Below the pieces are notes generated by a model. The model ran no database searches. It had not been told where the DNA came from and saw only the letters and a list, made by a program, of their open reading frames with translations. The position numbers and the translations under genes were made by a program. Positions 8,884-17,453 of a DNA stretch of 64,000 bases are shown here, piece after piece; within the stretch, counting starts at the first letter, position 1, and each line of letters opens with the position of its first letter. Location of the stretch: the NCBI RefSeq assembly GCF_023100805.1, contig NZ_CP095855.1, positions 6,861,001 to 6,925,000 of the forward strand, read 5' to 3'. Source of the DNA: Chitinophaga filiformis (lineage in GTDB: Bacteria > Bacteroidota > Bacteroidia > Chitinophagales > Chitinophagaceae).

Positions 8884-9091
8884 GTGTTTCAATTATTGAG
8901 TTCGATTGTTAGCGCTTTAATTTACTCAAATGTTTGTTAAATCTATAATGGTTTCCTATTGCCTCAGCTCCCCAGCCCCGGATCCCTGATAAAATATACC
9001 AACTACTTGGTATTTCTTTTTGCAGTCTATTGTAATAATTTACATTGAACCGGACATCAATATTCAATAACCCCATTTACATCTCATTCAT

Positions 9092-9889
9092 ATGAATTCC
9101 GAGGAACTTAGTTTACTGAAATTTGAGCATGAAAAGAACGTTCAACTGGAAGAACTTGCACTCAAAAAAAAGGAGTTAGACCTTAAAATACAGGAACAGC
9201 AAAGTAAAAGGATCTTTACGCCACTGCTGGTATCTATTATCGGTGGATTGATCACGGTAATTACAGGCATTGTGCTGAAATATTATGATAATCTTGCCAC
9301 GCTGCAACTGGAAGACAGAAAATTCCAGTCCAGCATTTTATTGAAAGCAACTGAGGCTGGCAATTACCAGGAGTTTTCCGACATCATCGTTGCATTTCAG
9401 GAAAACGGATTGCTCTCTCTTGATTCAGCGAAACTCGCCAACTTCAGGAAAAAACGGTTCGTAGCTGAGAAAATAGACCTTGCTACCAGGGGCACAGACT
9501 TCTACAATATTGAGATGCCTGCACTTAAGAAAAAACCGGGTACTGCTACTTTAGTACCTGTCTACGATGCACCTGACAGTGTCATGCAATCTGTTAACGC
9601 CCCTGACAGCAGCTATTGGATCATCGTTGCAGGAGGTGATAAAGATATTGCTGCAGCACAGCATGAAATAAAGAAATCACTGGACAATGGATTCAAAGAC
9701 GTAAACCTTTTCTTCCGTGACAATTACTACAGAACGGTTATTGGTAAATACGCGTCTTATATTGATGCATACAATACGCTTTTTGATGTGAAGGAGAAGA
9801 TCAATCGTACATCTTACGTAGTGAGGAGTGACAAATGGTGTACAGCTCCCAGCTATGACGCTACAAGAAAGTTATTTGTGTGCAAATAA
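9092..9889 (+). CDS. Membrane-anchored protein with coiled coil and SPOR-like C-terminus
   Basis: 265 residues. The N-terminal 45 residues are a charged coiled coil (LEELALKKKELDLKIQEQQ), followed by one membrane helix (about 46-66, PLLVSIIGGLITVITGIVL). The C-terminal part (about 170-255) begins YWIIVAGGDKD and contains a helix-strand pattern ending YVVRSDKW, which looks like a SPOR or tandem beta-alpha-beta domain; this assignment is tentative. There is no signal peptide, so the coiled coil should be cytoplasmic and the C-terminus periplasmic. No named family recognised. It stands alone between a divergent glycosidase gene and a convergent small membrane protein gene. Confidence 0.75.
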   Translation: MNSEELSLLKFEHEKNVQLEELALKKKELDLKIQEQQSKRIFTPLLVSIIGGLITVITGIVLKYYDNLATLQLEDRKFQSSILLKATEAGNYQEFSDIIVAFQENGLLSLDSAKLANFRKKRFVAEKIDLATRGTDFYNIEMPALKKKPGTATLVPVYDAPDSVMQSVNAPDSSYWIIVAGGDKDIAAAQHEIKKSLDNGFKDVNLFFRDNYYRTVIGKYASYIDAYNTLFDVKEKINRTSYVVRSDKWCTAPSYDATRKLFVCK

Positions 9890-9914
9890 AGGCGTGGTAA
9901 CACCATAAGGCCGC

Positions 9915-10136
9915 TCACATCCTGTCCTGGTAACCATATTCTTCGTCTTCCGCCAGTTCGCGGCCGGTGTATACACCGTACTTCAATACCGTATATACCA
10001 TCCATACTACCAGAAATGGGGAAACAATGAACATGTAGACTGCTATCCACTGTGTATGTTCAATCTGCAACAATATGCAATACACCAGCAGGTACACTGT
10101 GACGGCTATTACTGAAAAAGTGGAATTTGTTAGCAT
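9915..10136 (-). CDS. Small two-helix membrane protein
   Basis: 73 residues with two hydrophobic segments (about 8-24 and 30-52) and an acidic, polar C-terminus (GRELAEDEEYGYQDRM). No family recognised. It is convergent with the preceding gene, with a 25-bp gap between stops, and divergent from the beta-lactamase-like gene. The balanced helix-tail layout and the ATG start support a real gene. Confidence 0.65.
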   Translation of the reverse strand: MLTNSTFSVIAVTVYLLVYCILLQIEHTQWIAVYMFIVSPFLVVWMVYTVLKYGVYTGRELAEDEEYGYQDRM

Positions 10137-10240
10137 AACACAGGTTTAGCTGTTATGCCGCAAAATATGCGCCAAGGGAAGCTATCTTTTAGGGAAATTT
10201 CCGGTACTGTTTTATATCTTAGGGCAAACGTTGATAAACC

Positions 10241-11119
10241 ATGTACCGGTTCTTCATTTTATGCATGTTGCTTCCCACACTGGCATTTTCACAACAGGAC
10301 CGCAAACTCGAAAAAGGGTTGCGGGAACTCATCGGGGACTTTAAGGGAGACGTAGGCGTCTATGTCAGGAACCTGAAAACCGGCCGCTATGCAGGCATTA
10401 ATGAAGATACCATCTTCCCCACTGCCAGTATCGTGAAGATCCCCATCCTGGTAGGCGTGTTTGACAAGATCGACAAAGGGGAACTGAAGTACCATCAGCC
10501 GCTCATTTACCGGGATTCCATCAAATACGGCGGATCCGGATTAATGCAATTCTTCAAAGACAGTACGGAAACTGAGCTCAGTGTATTGCTGGCATTAATG
10601 ATGTCTTACAGTGACAATACCACTTCTTTATGGAACCAGGCCCTGGCCGGCGGCGGACAGCGCATCAATGAACTGATGGAACAATACGGTTTGTCCGTCA
10701 CCAGGGTAAATTCACGTACAGCGGGGCGCGAAGAACTCAGGAACATCTACGGCTGGGGCATGACCACCCCACATGAGATGGCTGAGCTGGTGGTGAAGAT
10801 CCGCCAGGGAGACATCATCAGCAAGGCTGCATCTGAGCGCATGTACCGGCTGATGACACACGGATATTACGACGAAACAGGTCTTTCGCAGATTCCGCCT
10901 TACGTACAGGCTGCCCATAAAACAGGTTCTGTGGACGCTTCAAGGTCTGAAGTCATACTGGTAAATGCACCGCATGGGGACTATGTGTTCTACGTAGGCA
11001 CAAAGAACAATAAAGACCAGCGCTGGACAGACGAGAACGAAGCAGAAAACCTGATCAGGAAGATATCAAAGTATTTATGGGATTATTTTGAGCCGGCAGG
11101 ACGCAGAAAGAGGGCCTAG
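10241..11119 (+). CDS. Class A beta-lactamase-like serine hydrolase
   Basis: 292 residues with a signal peptide (MYRFFILCMLLPTLAFSQ). All three active-site elements of the serine beta-lactamase/penicillin-binding fold are visible: Ser63-x-x-Lys66 (TASIVKIP), Ser124-Asp125-Asn126 (SYSDN) and Lys227-Thr-Gly229 (HKTGS). An acidic omega-loop candidate (AGREELRN, Glu164/165) suggests class A. It could hydrolyse beta-lactams or act on peptidoglycan peptides; the sequence alone does not decide. Close homologs in the phylum are mostly annotated as serine hydrolase. Monocistronic by spacing; convergent with a barrel gene 12 bp downstream. Confidence 0.88.
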   Translation: MYRFFILCMLLPTLAFSQQDRKLEKGLRELIGDFKGDVGVYVRNLKTGRYAGINEDTIFPTASIVKIPILVGVFDKIDKGELKYHQPLIYRDSIKYGGSGLMQFFKDSTETELSVLLALMMSYSDNTTSLWNQALAGGGQRINELMEQYGLSVTRVNSRTAGREELRNIYGWGMTTPHEMAELVVKIRQGDIISKAASERMYRLMTHGYYDETGLSQIPPYVQAAHKTGSVDASRSEVILVNAPHGDYVFYVGTKNNKDQRWTDENEAENLIRKISKYLWDYFEPAGRRKRA

Positions 11120-11131
11120 GCCGATTTGGCC

Positions 11132-12430
11132 TTAAAACGCCTCATTGAGTCCCAGAAAGAACCCTCTGGCCCCATATTTACCCCAGGCATAATCCAGGCA
11201 AAGATTGGTACGCGTATGCTTGTTAAACAGTATGCGCAATCCCGCTCCTCCCCCTGGCCGGAATGTCTGGAACAATCTGGTACCTATTTCATCGCTGGCG
11301 GTCTGTAAATGGAAGAAAGCGACACCACTGATAAAATTATTCCGCAATATCGGGAACCGGTATTCCACTTCCGAATAGTTGTAGTTCTCGCCCTTGAAAT
11401 AACCAACCACATATCCCCTTCCACTGCGGGAACCGGGATCTTTAGCTGTACCCGGCAGTTCAAAGTAAGGTATGGCGCCGCTCATCAGGTAAGAGCCCCA
11501 GTTCCAGAACGCTATTACGTGCGCCGGGTTCCGGGCAGAAAGACTGAAATACTTCCTGAAATCCGTCGTAAACTGCAATCCGCTCCGTGTACTTCCCAGC
11601 CAGGTCTGATTAGCGCGGAAACCAGCGTCTATATACATTCCCTTGTAGGCACGGTTCTGATTATCGCGGGTCGTGTACTGGACATTAAACAGTAACCCGT
11701 TGGCCATATAGTGATCTCTCGGAAATCCATGCCGGTCGCTGTAAATATTGAAAGGTGTGAGGTCGGTGGTCGTATCACGGTTCTTGAGCGCCCGTCTGAT
11801 ATCGAACGACACGCCCAGTCCCACGAAAAGGTTCTTACTGACCTCCTTATATACCTTTTCCCTGAAGTTGTAAAATTGCCCCTTCACCGCACGCGGCTTG
11901 CGTGCTGCATTGGCGAGCATGATATCTGCTTCGCTTTTCCCTCCTTCATTGGCTATACCCAGCCCAAAATCGGGCGTCACTGTTTTGGCGGCCACCAGGC
12001 TCCCCTGCAGGTTCCACTTGTTCCCGGGAGTATACACATTGTGAGAGATGTAGAAATAAATAATTCCTTTGGTAGTAATAGAGGCAGATGTTGCCGCTAC
12101 TGAAAGCAGGGTGTTGGGATCGCCACCTAGTTTTCTCCCCGCAACGGCCTTGATCCCGATCTGTGAACCAATACTGGGATTAGAGGCCACATTAGGGATG
12201 ATAATGATCCCCGAACGTGTTTTCGGCGGTCCGGGCTGTCGCTTCGGATGCAGGATATATGTGGCCAGGTCTCCAAGATCAAATTGCCTTAACAGGTTTT
12301 CCTCCGCTTGTCTTTGAGCCGGCGGCGGTAAGGAATCCCGCTTTAATGTGTCTGCAGGCGGTTGCACCTGGCTATAAACAGTCCCATGAATAATAACAAA
12401 GGATGTTAATAGTATGATTCGCCATAGCAT
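11132..12430 (-). CDS. BamA/TamA-like outer membrane beta-barrel protein
   Basis: 432 residues from the ATG at 12430, which gives a clean signal peptide (MLWRIILLTSFVIIHGTVYSQ); the longer frame to 12523 would bury it. After a Pro-rich linker the protein is built of alternating strands typical of the BamA surface-antigen barrel, including GIKAVAGRKLGG, RAYKGMYIDAGFRANQ, GYVVGYFKGENYNYSEVEYRFP and a C-terminal GARGFFLGLNEAF ending in Phe. No POTRA repeats are present, so it is a short barrel-only member rather than BamA itself. The cargo is unknown. Confidence 0.82.
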   Translation of the reverse strand: MLWRIILLTSFVIIHGTVYSQVQPPADTLKRDSLPPPAQRQAEENLLRQFDLGDLATYILHPKRQPGPPKTRSGIIIIPNVASNPSIGSQIGIKAVAGRKLGGDPNTLLSVAATSASITTKGIIYFYISHNVYTPGNKWNLQGSLVAAKTVTPDFGLGIANEGGKSEADIMLANAARKPRAVKGQFYNFREKVYKEVSKNLFVGLGVSFDIRRALKNRDTTTDLTPFNIYSDRHGFPRDHYMANGLLFNVQYTTRDNQNRAYKGMYIDAGFRANQTWLGSTRSGLQFTTDFRKYFSLSARNPAHVIAFWNWGSYLMSGAIPYFELPGTAKDPGSRSGRGYVVGYFKGENYNYSEVEYRFPILRNNFISGVAFFHLQTASDEIGTRLFQTFRPGGGAGLRILFNKHTRTNLCLDYAWGKYGARGFFLGLNEAF

Positions 12431-12550
12431 ATGTATGCGTTCACTTATCCGGATATGGTTTCCTCTACGGTTTAGCAAAGCTTGAGTTGTTTTGTCTACA
12501 GGTAGGATCAAAACAAATTTCAAACCAAGTATGCGAATGCTTCTGTTCGG

Positions 12551-13057
12551 TTAATACACCATTTCCATATCATACCTCCTTTCCACCAGTTCCTTATCAA
12601 ACGCATCTGACCTCTTCTCTTCCGTCAATCTGAAGCCATACCTTGTATACAAAGCAATCGCCTCCTCCTGTTCATTGGTCGTCCACAGATATGCTTTGGT
12701 AATTCCAATCTCTTTCATATAACTGATAAATTCATTCATCAGTTTCTTCCCCAATCCTATTCCCCTGTATTCCGGTAAGAAAATGAAATAACGCAACTGC
12801 ACACTATCTACCCTGTTCAATCCCATCAGGAAACCGATGATCTTAGCTTCATGCTCACAGATCCATATCCTGTCCTTTGCAGGATCATACCGGTGGGCGA
12901 ATTCGCCCAAACCATCCAGTACATACCCTTCGAAATTAAGTCCATACCCGCGTTCCTTTGCATACAATAATCCATGCAGATACGCAACATAGCCAAGATC
13001 TCCCGGCAACAGCTCGTTACGCAGGCTGATATCATTTAAACTCATCGTAGTTGTCAT
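12551..13057 (-). CDS. GNAT family N-acetyltransferase
   Basis: 168 residues with the GNAT acetyl-CoA binding motif A (LPEYRGIGLGKKLM, about residues 94-107) preceded by a strand ending RYFIF, and a motif B helix region (NEQEEAIALYTRYGFR). The arrangement resembles the C-terminal half of fused MarR-GNAT regulators, and here a separate MarR gene lies 11 bp upstream. The two are almost certainly one operon. The acceptor is unknown. Confidence 0.88.
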   Translation of the reverse strand: MTTTMSLNDISLRNELLPGDLGYVAYLHGLLYAKERGYGLNFEGYVLDGLGEFAHRYDPAKDRIWICEHEAKIIGFLMGLNRVDSVQLRYFIFLPEYRGIGLGKKLMNEFISYMKEIGITKAYLWTTNEQEEAIALYTRYGFRLTEEKRSDAFDKELVERRYDMEMVY

Positions 13058-13068
13058 AGCATTCCCTG

Positions 13069-13503
13069 TTATTTGTGTTGTAATATCTCCTGTATTGCTT
13101 TCATATGATCTACCAGTTCCTGCTGCCTGCCGGCGGACAGGTTGCTGATCAGCCCATCTATCTGTTCATCTGACGCCTTGTTAAGGGTTTTGAATACTTT
13201 CAGGCCTTTTTCCGTCAGGGAGATCAACGATGCTCTAGCATCTTCCTCAGATGGCATTTTCCATATCAGTTCTTCTTTTTCCAGTTTCTTCAGAATACGG
13301 CTTAAATAACTCTTATCAATATGCATAGCTGTCATGATCTGGGATGCCTGCACACTTTTACCTGTATATATTTCATACATGGTACGTACTTCCGACAGCG
13401 AGTAAGCACTGTTCAGCAGATGTGCGTCCAGCAGGCCGATAATATCTGTATAGAAACGGTTGAACGCACGGATCTCCCGGACCGCAGTTTTAGTGTCCTT
13501 CAT
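13069..13503 (-). CDS. MarR family transcriptional regulator
   Basis: 144 residues with the MarR winged helix: an N-terminal dimerisation helix, then the recognition region (SQIMTAMHIDKSYLSRILKKLE) and a wing with the Asp-Arg-like pair (EEDARASLISLTEKG). It would repress its own operon and release DNA on binding a small ligand. Upstream is a perfect palindrome (13555-13569) at the expected -33 region, and downstream in the same operon is the GNAT gene. The pair resembles known MarR-GNAT fusions split into two genes. Confidence 0.9.
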   Translation of the reverse strand: MKDTKTAVREIRAFNRFYTDIIGLLDAHLLNSAYSLSEVRTMYEIYTGKSVQASQIMTAMHIDKSYLSRILKKLEKEELIWKMPSEEDARASLISLTEKGLKVFKTLNKASDEQIDGLISNLSAGRQQELVDHMKAIQEILQHK

Positions 13504-13554
13504 ATTTAATGCTTGTAAGTTATCAGTGAATTCAATGCGAATATAGCATATTTA

Positions 13555-13569
13555 GTGGACAAAGTCCAC
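13555..13569. promoter_or_regulatory. Palindromic candidate operator for the MarR regulator
   Basis: Perfect inverted repeat gtggac-aaa-gtccac. On the minus strand it lies about 10 bp upstream of a near-consensus -7 element (TATATTCG, 13538-13545), so it would cover the -33 region. That is the usual place for autorepression by MarR. Confidence 0.55.
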
Positions 13570-13593
13570 CATTTAGCATTAAAATAAATTTAT

Positions 13594-13756
13594 GGGAAGA
13601 AGATCGGGGACCTTAACTGGGCAGACGCGTATTTCATGAAAAGTGGCAATCCGTAACTGTTTTACCGCGATATTAGCAATTACCGAATGAATGCCATGCC
13701 TCGCTCAGGTGAATGTGCATTGTACCTCGGTAACTATTACAGCAATAGCCTGTTAC
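13594..13756 (+). pseudogene. Possible remnant of a coding sequence
   Basis: One plus-strand frame reads GKKIGDLNWADAYFMKSGNP, meets a TAA at 13654, and resumes in the same frame with LFYRDISNYRM and ALYLGNYYSNSLLLSIQNN. The Tyr- and Asn-rich residue use looks protein-like, but there is no start codon context and no recognised family. It lies between the divergent MarR promoter and a convergent small gene. This may be chance. Confidence 0.25.
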
Positions 13757-14005
13757 TCAGCATTCAGAATAATCCGCAGAGAACGTACCATTCACTGCAT
13801 ACAATTTGTCAATCCTGATCTCTGTCTGATCTTCCAGCTTTAACCACTGATGACCATCCCGCTCAAATATGCTCTCAATAAGACCGTTGGCACGGGTCAC
13901 TCCATTGTCATCATAAAGAATTGCCGCCTTTTCTTTCTTCTCGAAAAGGTCTTTCACTATAGGGTAAAAAGTACCGCCGGTAGGAATTGTTTCTCTCGTG
14001 TCCAT
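13757..14005 (-). CDS. Hypothetical small protein
   Basis: 82 residues, no signal or membrane segment. Predicted mostly beta (TFYPIVKDLF, AAILYDDNGVTRANGLIESIF, HQWLKLEDQTEIRIDKLYAVNG), compatible with a small barrel such as an SH3- or Sm-like fold; that is a guess. The strand-rich, DNG- and ED-containing sequence looks like a real protein. No family recognised. Likely a single-gene unit. Confidence 0.65.
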   Translation of the reverse strand: MDTRETIPTGGTFYPIVKDLFEKKEKAAILYDDNGVTRANGLIESIFERDGHQWLKLEDQTEIRIDKLYAVNGTFSADYSEC

Positions 14006-14112
14006 GGTAAATTGTTTTACATACCAAAGTTACAGGTTACTCTCTTCATTTACAACGATCCATAAAAAGCAGCGGTGGCGTATCAAGTCACATGCTTTTA
14101 CCTATAATGAGA

Positions 14113-14135
14113 AAAGCCGCTTATACAGCGGCTTT
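14113..14135 (-). terminator. Terminator of the metalloprotease gene
   Basis: A perfect 9-bp stem (aaagccgct / agcggcttt) with a 5-nt loop and a short minus-strand T-run. It lies 25 bp after the stop of the metalloprotease gene. Confidence 0.75.
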
Positions 14136-14160
14136 CACACATATTCAATTGTTTATGTTA

Positions 14161-14907
14161 TCAGGGGTATAAAGCCGCTGCTGCCTGTTTGTCTTTTGTA
14201 GAAAGCGTTGTTGCGCCGCTGCCACACTGTCCTCCGTTCATCAGAGAGGAAGCATCAGTGCCTCCTACACCAGGAACAGGTGTAGCGCTGGACTCGCCGA
14301 TGGCAGACCAGTTGGTATGCCGGAAAGACACGTTGTGTCCCATTTCATGGCAGATAGTACGTGCACGCTGTGCAAAACTGTTGCCTGCTATCTGCGCCTT
14401 GTTGATCCTGATGGTGCTACCTGCCCTGCCGCCGGAAGGGAAAGTACCCTGTCCGCATACACCAGACCCCAGGTTACTGTCTACAATCAGTACATCGTAA
14501 CTACCGGAAGTAACCACCGTCCAGTTAATAGAGCAATTAGCTACTCCATTCCACTGTGAAACAGCAGAGTTAATTTCCGACAACATGGAAATCATGGAAG
14601 CGTCTACCATCAGGCGGATGTTTGTTACATTGGATGCCGATACCAGGCTTCCGGTATAGTACTGCTCTGCTCGTACTTTTCCGGCAGGTACTTCCATATT
14701 TTTAGGGAAGATAATGTCTTCTTCAACAATAAATTCATTTGCGTTTTCAACAATCCTGTCTGATGGGAATCCCAGGTCATGGATGTAGGCCAGTACTTTT
14801 TTGGCGTTGTCATATTCTGTTTGCGGATCGCCTGGTCCTTCGGCCGATTTCTTACAGGCTGCAAAACAAATGATCAACAGCAATAGGGGGAATAGCATGT
14901 TCTTCAT
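14161..14907 (-). CDS. Zinc metalloprotease, HEIGH / M57-like lipoprotein
   Basis: 248 residues. A lipoprotein signal ends at FAAC (Cys18). The catalytic zinc motif is HEMGHNVSFRH (His187, Glu188, His191, His197), the HExxHxxxxxH pattern of metzincin-like peptidases. The overall size and the closing segment (SLMNGGQCGSG, STKDKQAAAALYP) fit the Bacteroidota dual-action HEIGH metallo-peptidase family. It would act at the cell surface or in the periplasm; the substrate is unknown. Monocistronic, with a terminator immediately downstream. Confidence 0.88.
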   Translation of the reverse strand: MKNMLFPLLLLIICFAACKKSAEGPGDPQTEYDNAKKVLAYIHDLGFPSDRIVENANEFIVEEDIIFPKNMEVPAGKVRAEQYYTGSLVSASNVTNIRLMVDASMISMLSEINSAVSQWNGVANCSINWTVVTSGSYDVLIVDSNLGSGVCGQGTFPSGGRAGSTIRINKAQIAGNSFAQRARTICHEMGHNVSFRHTNWSAIGESSATPVPGVGGTDASSLMNGGQCGSGATTLSTKDKQAAAALYP

Positions 14908-15104
14908 GTTTCTTTTGGGTTTTAATGTGAAAGATTAGGGTAGAATAAAGACGGTATACAATAGTGCTCTCAGTACTTATTACAGGACTATAAAAAAGGA
15001 TTTAGATTTTGGTTGACAGATTCGGGTTTTAACAATAATACAAATTTTTCCTGATGATCAAAAGACTTTTATTATCCGCCTGTGGCAGCATCTCAGTAGA
15101 AATT

Positions 15105-15120
15105 ATTACCGGCCGGTAAT
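15105..15120. promoter_or_regulatory. 16-bp perfect palindrome of unknown role
   Basis: attaccggccggtaat is fully self-complementary. It lies in the 267-bp gap between the metalloprotease gene start and the SDR gene stop, 55 bp after the SDR stop. It could be a protein binding site or part of a weak terminator; there is no T-run. The rest of the gap shows nothing else. Confidence 0.3.
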
Positions 15121-15174
15121 GTTATATATCAGGTACATTTCCAGGATAGAAAAAAAGTAAAAAGGGCGGCATGA

Positions 15175-15918
15175 TCAGATCAATACCGCACCGCCATCAA
15201 CAGTTAATATCTGCCCGGTGGCAAACTGTTGTTTCATCATATACACAAACGCCTGGGCAATATCTTCGGCCTCTCCTATACGTTTTACCGGCAGGGCTGC
15301 CCCCACAGAAGTATACAGGTTATTGCGGTCTTCTGCTGACATGCTGTTCCACAGGTTGGTCCTGATCACGCCCGGCGATACCTGGTTCACACGGATGGGC
15401 GCCAGCTCGACAGCCATAGCCCTGGTAAAGCCTTCCATGGCGCCACAGATGCTGGCGGCTATCCCCCACCCTGCCTGGGGCCGCGGACTGGCAATACCTC
15501 CAACAAGGTTGATGGAACCTCCTTTGTTGATATATGGTGCGCTATACTTCACCGCCGCCAAAGCACCCCAATAACGCAGGTTAAAAAAAGCATGCGCCTG
15601 CTCCAGATTGGTGTCGCTGATGTTGTTCAATACAAGGTTTTCACCGGCAGTATATACCAGGTGATCAAAGTTCCCTGCCTTTTCAAAGAAGGACTGAATG
15701 TTCTCTTCCCGGGCCAGGTCTATGGCATACCCTTCACAGCCTGCCGGCAGCCTGGTCAGCGCCTCATTAATACGTTGCTGATTGCCGGATACAATGACAA
15801 CTTTTGCGCCTTCCGCCGCAGCAGCAATTGCCGTTGCCAGTCCAAGTCCGGAACTACCGCCTAATACAATTACCCGCTTTCCTGTTAATGCCGTTTTGTT
15901 TGTTTGTTGACTTTCCAT
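15175..15918 (-). CDS. Divergent short-chain dehydrogenase/reductase
   Basis: 247 residues from the ATG at 15918; the frame extends further upstream but would run into the divergent promoter region. The N-terminal Rossmann motif GGSSGLG (20-26) and the RVNQVSPGVIRTN segment identify the SDR superfamily. The usual catalytic Tyr-x-x-x-Lys is not present: the aligned region reads GWGIAASICGAMEGF, as in a divergent subgroup with RPxxGW before it. It may therefore bind NAD(P) without normal SDR catalysis, or use other residues. It is divergent from a Crp/Fnr regulator 93 bp away, which probably controls it. Confidence 0.88.
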   Translation of the reverse strand: MESQQTNKTALTGKRVIVLGGSSGLGLATAIAAAAEGAKVVIVSGNQQRINEALTRLPAGCEGYAIDLAREENIQSFFEKAGNFDHLVYTAGENLVLNNISDTNLEQAHAFFNLRYWGALAAVKYSAPYINKGGSINLVGGIASPRPQAGWGIAASICGAMEGFTRAMAVELAPIRVNQVSPGVIRTNLWNSMSAEDRNNLYTSVGAALPVKRIGEAEDIAQAFVYMMKQQFATGQILTVDGGAVLI

Positions 15919-16011
15919 GATTCGTTGTTTTGATATGTCAAAGGTCGGAAGCCGGCAACGGGGACTTTTTAACAAATGGTAAAAAACAATTTCAATTCCG
16001 ATATTTGTTAC

Positions 16012-16581
16012 ATGGACAATCAGCTGCTTCATCACCTGCAATTGGGCAAACTACTGTCTGAAAGCGATCTGGCTATCATCCTGGATACTTTCGAACAGCG
16101 CACGTATAAAGAGGGGGCCACATTATTTCAATCAGCACACATCTGCCGGCAACTGTTCTTTGTATGTAAGGGCATACTCCGGATACTGGCACAAAATGAA
16201 AACGGCAATGAAGTAACACACTACTTTATCGGTGAAAACCGCTTCTGTACTATCCTGAACAGTTTCATTAACCAGGTGGTAGCACACGAAACGATCCAGG
16301 CGGCCTGCGATGCGGAAGTGCTATGCATAGACCGGGCGGCCCTTATGGATCTGTACGGGAAATACCCCGCGCTGAAGACGGCCATCGACCAGTCCATACA
16401 AAAGACGCTGCTGGAAAAGATAAACACGCGTAATGCCTATCTGGGTTATGATTCCAGCGAGCGATACCGTTTGTTCGTCGAACGGCAGCCAGACATCGCC
16501 AGGAGGGTACCACTAGGTGATATTGCCTCTTACCTGGGCATCACGCCCCAGTCCCTCAGCCGGATCAGGAGGAAGCAGTAG
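16012..16581 (+). CDS. Crp/Fnr family transcriptional regulator, paralog
   Basis: 189 residues from the ATG at 16012, the same length as the paralog at 4446-5015; an in-frame ATG at 15976 would add 12 residues. The N-terminal beta-roll contains FQSAHICRQLFFVCKGILRIL, and the C-terminal helix-turn-helix is GDIASYLGITPQSLSRIRRK. Divergent from the SDR gene, with a shared 93-bp control region that holds an inverted repeat (ttttta-N8-taaaaa, about 15966-15985). A local regulator of the SDR gene is the likely role. Confidence 0.88.
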   Translation: MDNQLLHHLQLGKLLSESDLAIILDTFEQRTYKEGATLFQSAHICRQLFFVCKGILRILAQNENGNEVTHYFIGENRFCTILNSFINQVVAHETIQAACDAEVLCIDRAALMDLYGKYPALKTAIDQSIQKTLLEKINTRNAYLGYDSSERYRLFVERQPDIARRVPLGDIASYLGITPQSLSRIRRKQ

Positions 16582-16684
16582 CCATCCGTCTGTCCTTTCC
16601 AGGCGCCCGTTCATCTAAAATGAAATGTTAATATATTCCCCCGCTCTTGCTTATATATTACTCCTGTCTTAGATTGGTCCCGAA

Positions 16685-17419
16685 ATGAATACTAATAGCC
16701 TCTTCCTGAAAACAGCCCTGTTTGTGGTATTGGTCCTGCTGGCCGGGATAAGCAAAGCGCAGGTCCGTACTGTCTACGGAACGGTATATGAACGTTCGGC
16801 CCGTTACGGACTGCCGGGTGTAAGCGTCATGAGTACCTCCGGCGCGGGCGCCGTTACAGATTCCCTGGGGCGCTATACTATTAAACTGCCGCTCACAGAC
16901 TCTATCAGCTTTTCTTACCTGGGAAAGGCCACGATGAAGATCCCGGTAAAAGAGGCGCCCCTCAACCGTGCTTTCGATATGCGCCTGCATGTGGATATCA
17001 CTACACTACCCACCGTCGAGATACATGAGAAAAGGAAAAGCTATCAGTTAGACTCAATAGCCAACCGGGAGGAATACCGCAAGGTATTTGACTTTTCACC
17101 GGAATACATCTCCACCGCTGCCGGTGGTGTGGGCGTTAACCTGGATGCCCTCTTCAGCATGAGAAAGATCAAAAGAATGGAGGCCTTCAGAGAACATCTC
17201 ATAGAGCTGGAACAAGAGAAATATGTAGACTACCGCTTCAACAAGACCCTGATACAAAAACTGACAGGCCTGCAATCGCCCGCCCTCGATAGTTTTATGG
17301 TGGAATACCGGCCTTCATACTACATGTTACAGAGCTTTGACACTGAATACGAATACTACAAATACATCCGCGACTCAGGCAATTATTTTCAACAGGTATG
17401 GAAGCAGGATCATCCTTAA
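16685..17419 (+). CDS. CarboxypepD_reg-like domain protein
   Basis: 244 residues. A signal peptide (about 1-25, ending SKAQ) precedes a CarboxypepD_reg-like beta-sandwich (about 28-105) with VYGTVYERSARYGLPGVSV, TDSLGRYTIKLP and ISFSYLGK, as found at the N-terminus of TonB-dependent receptors. Here no plug or barrel follows. The C-terminal half is helical and charged (MRKIKRMEAFREHLIELEQEK). Stand-alone proteins of this type are common in the phylum and have no fixed function. Same strand as the AraC gene 34 bp downstream, so possibly co-transcribed. Confidence 0.78.
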   Translation: MNTNSLFLKTALFVVLVLLAGISKAQVRTVYGTVYERSARYGLPGVSVMSTSGAGAVTDSLGRYTIKLPLTDSISFSYLGKATMKIPVKEAPLNRAFDMRLHVDITTLPTVEIHEKRKSYQLDSIANREEYRKVFDFSPEYISTAAGGVGVNLDALFSMRKIKRMEAFREHLIELEQEKYVDYRFNKTLIQKLTGLQSPALDSFMVEYRPSYYMLQSFDTEYEYYKYIRDSGNYFQQVWKQDHP

Positions 17420-17453
17420 TTATAACGTAACTTACGATAGTTAGAATGATCGC

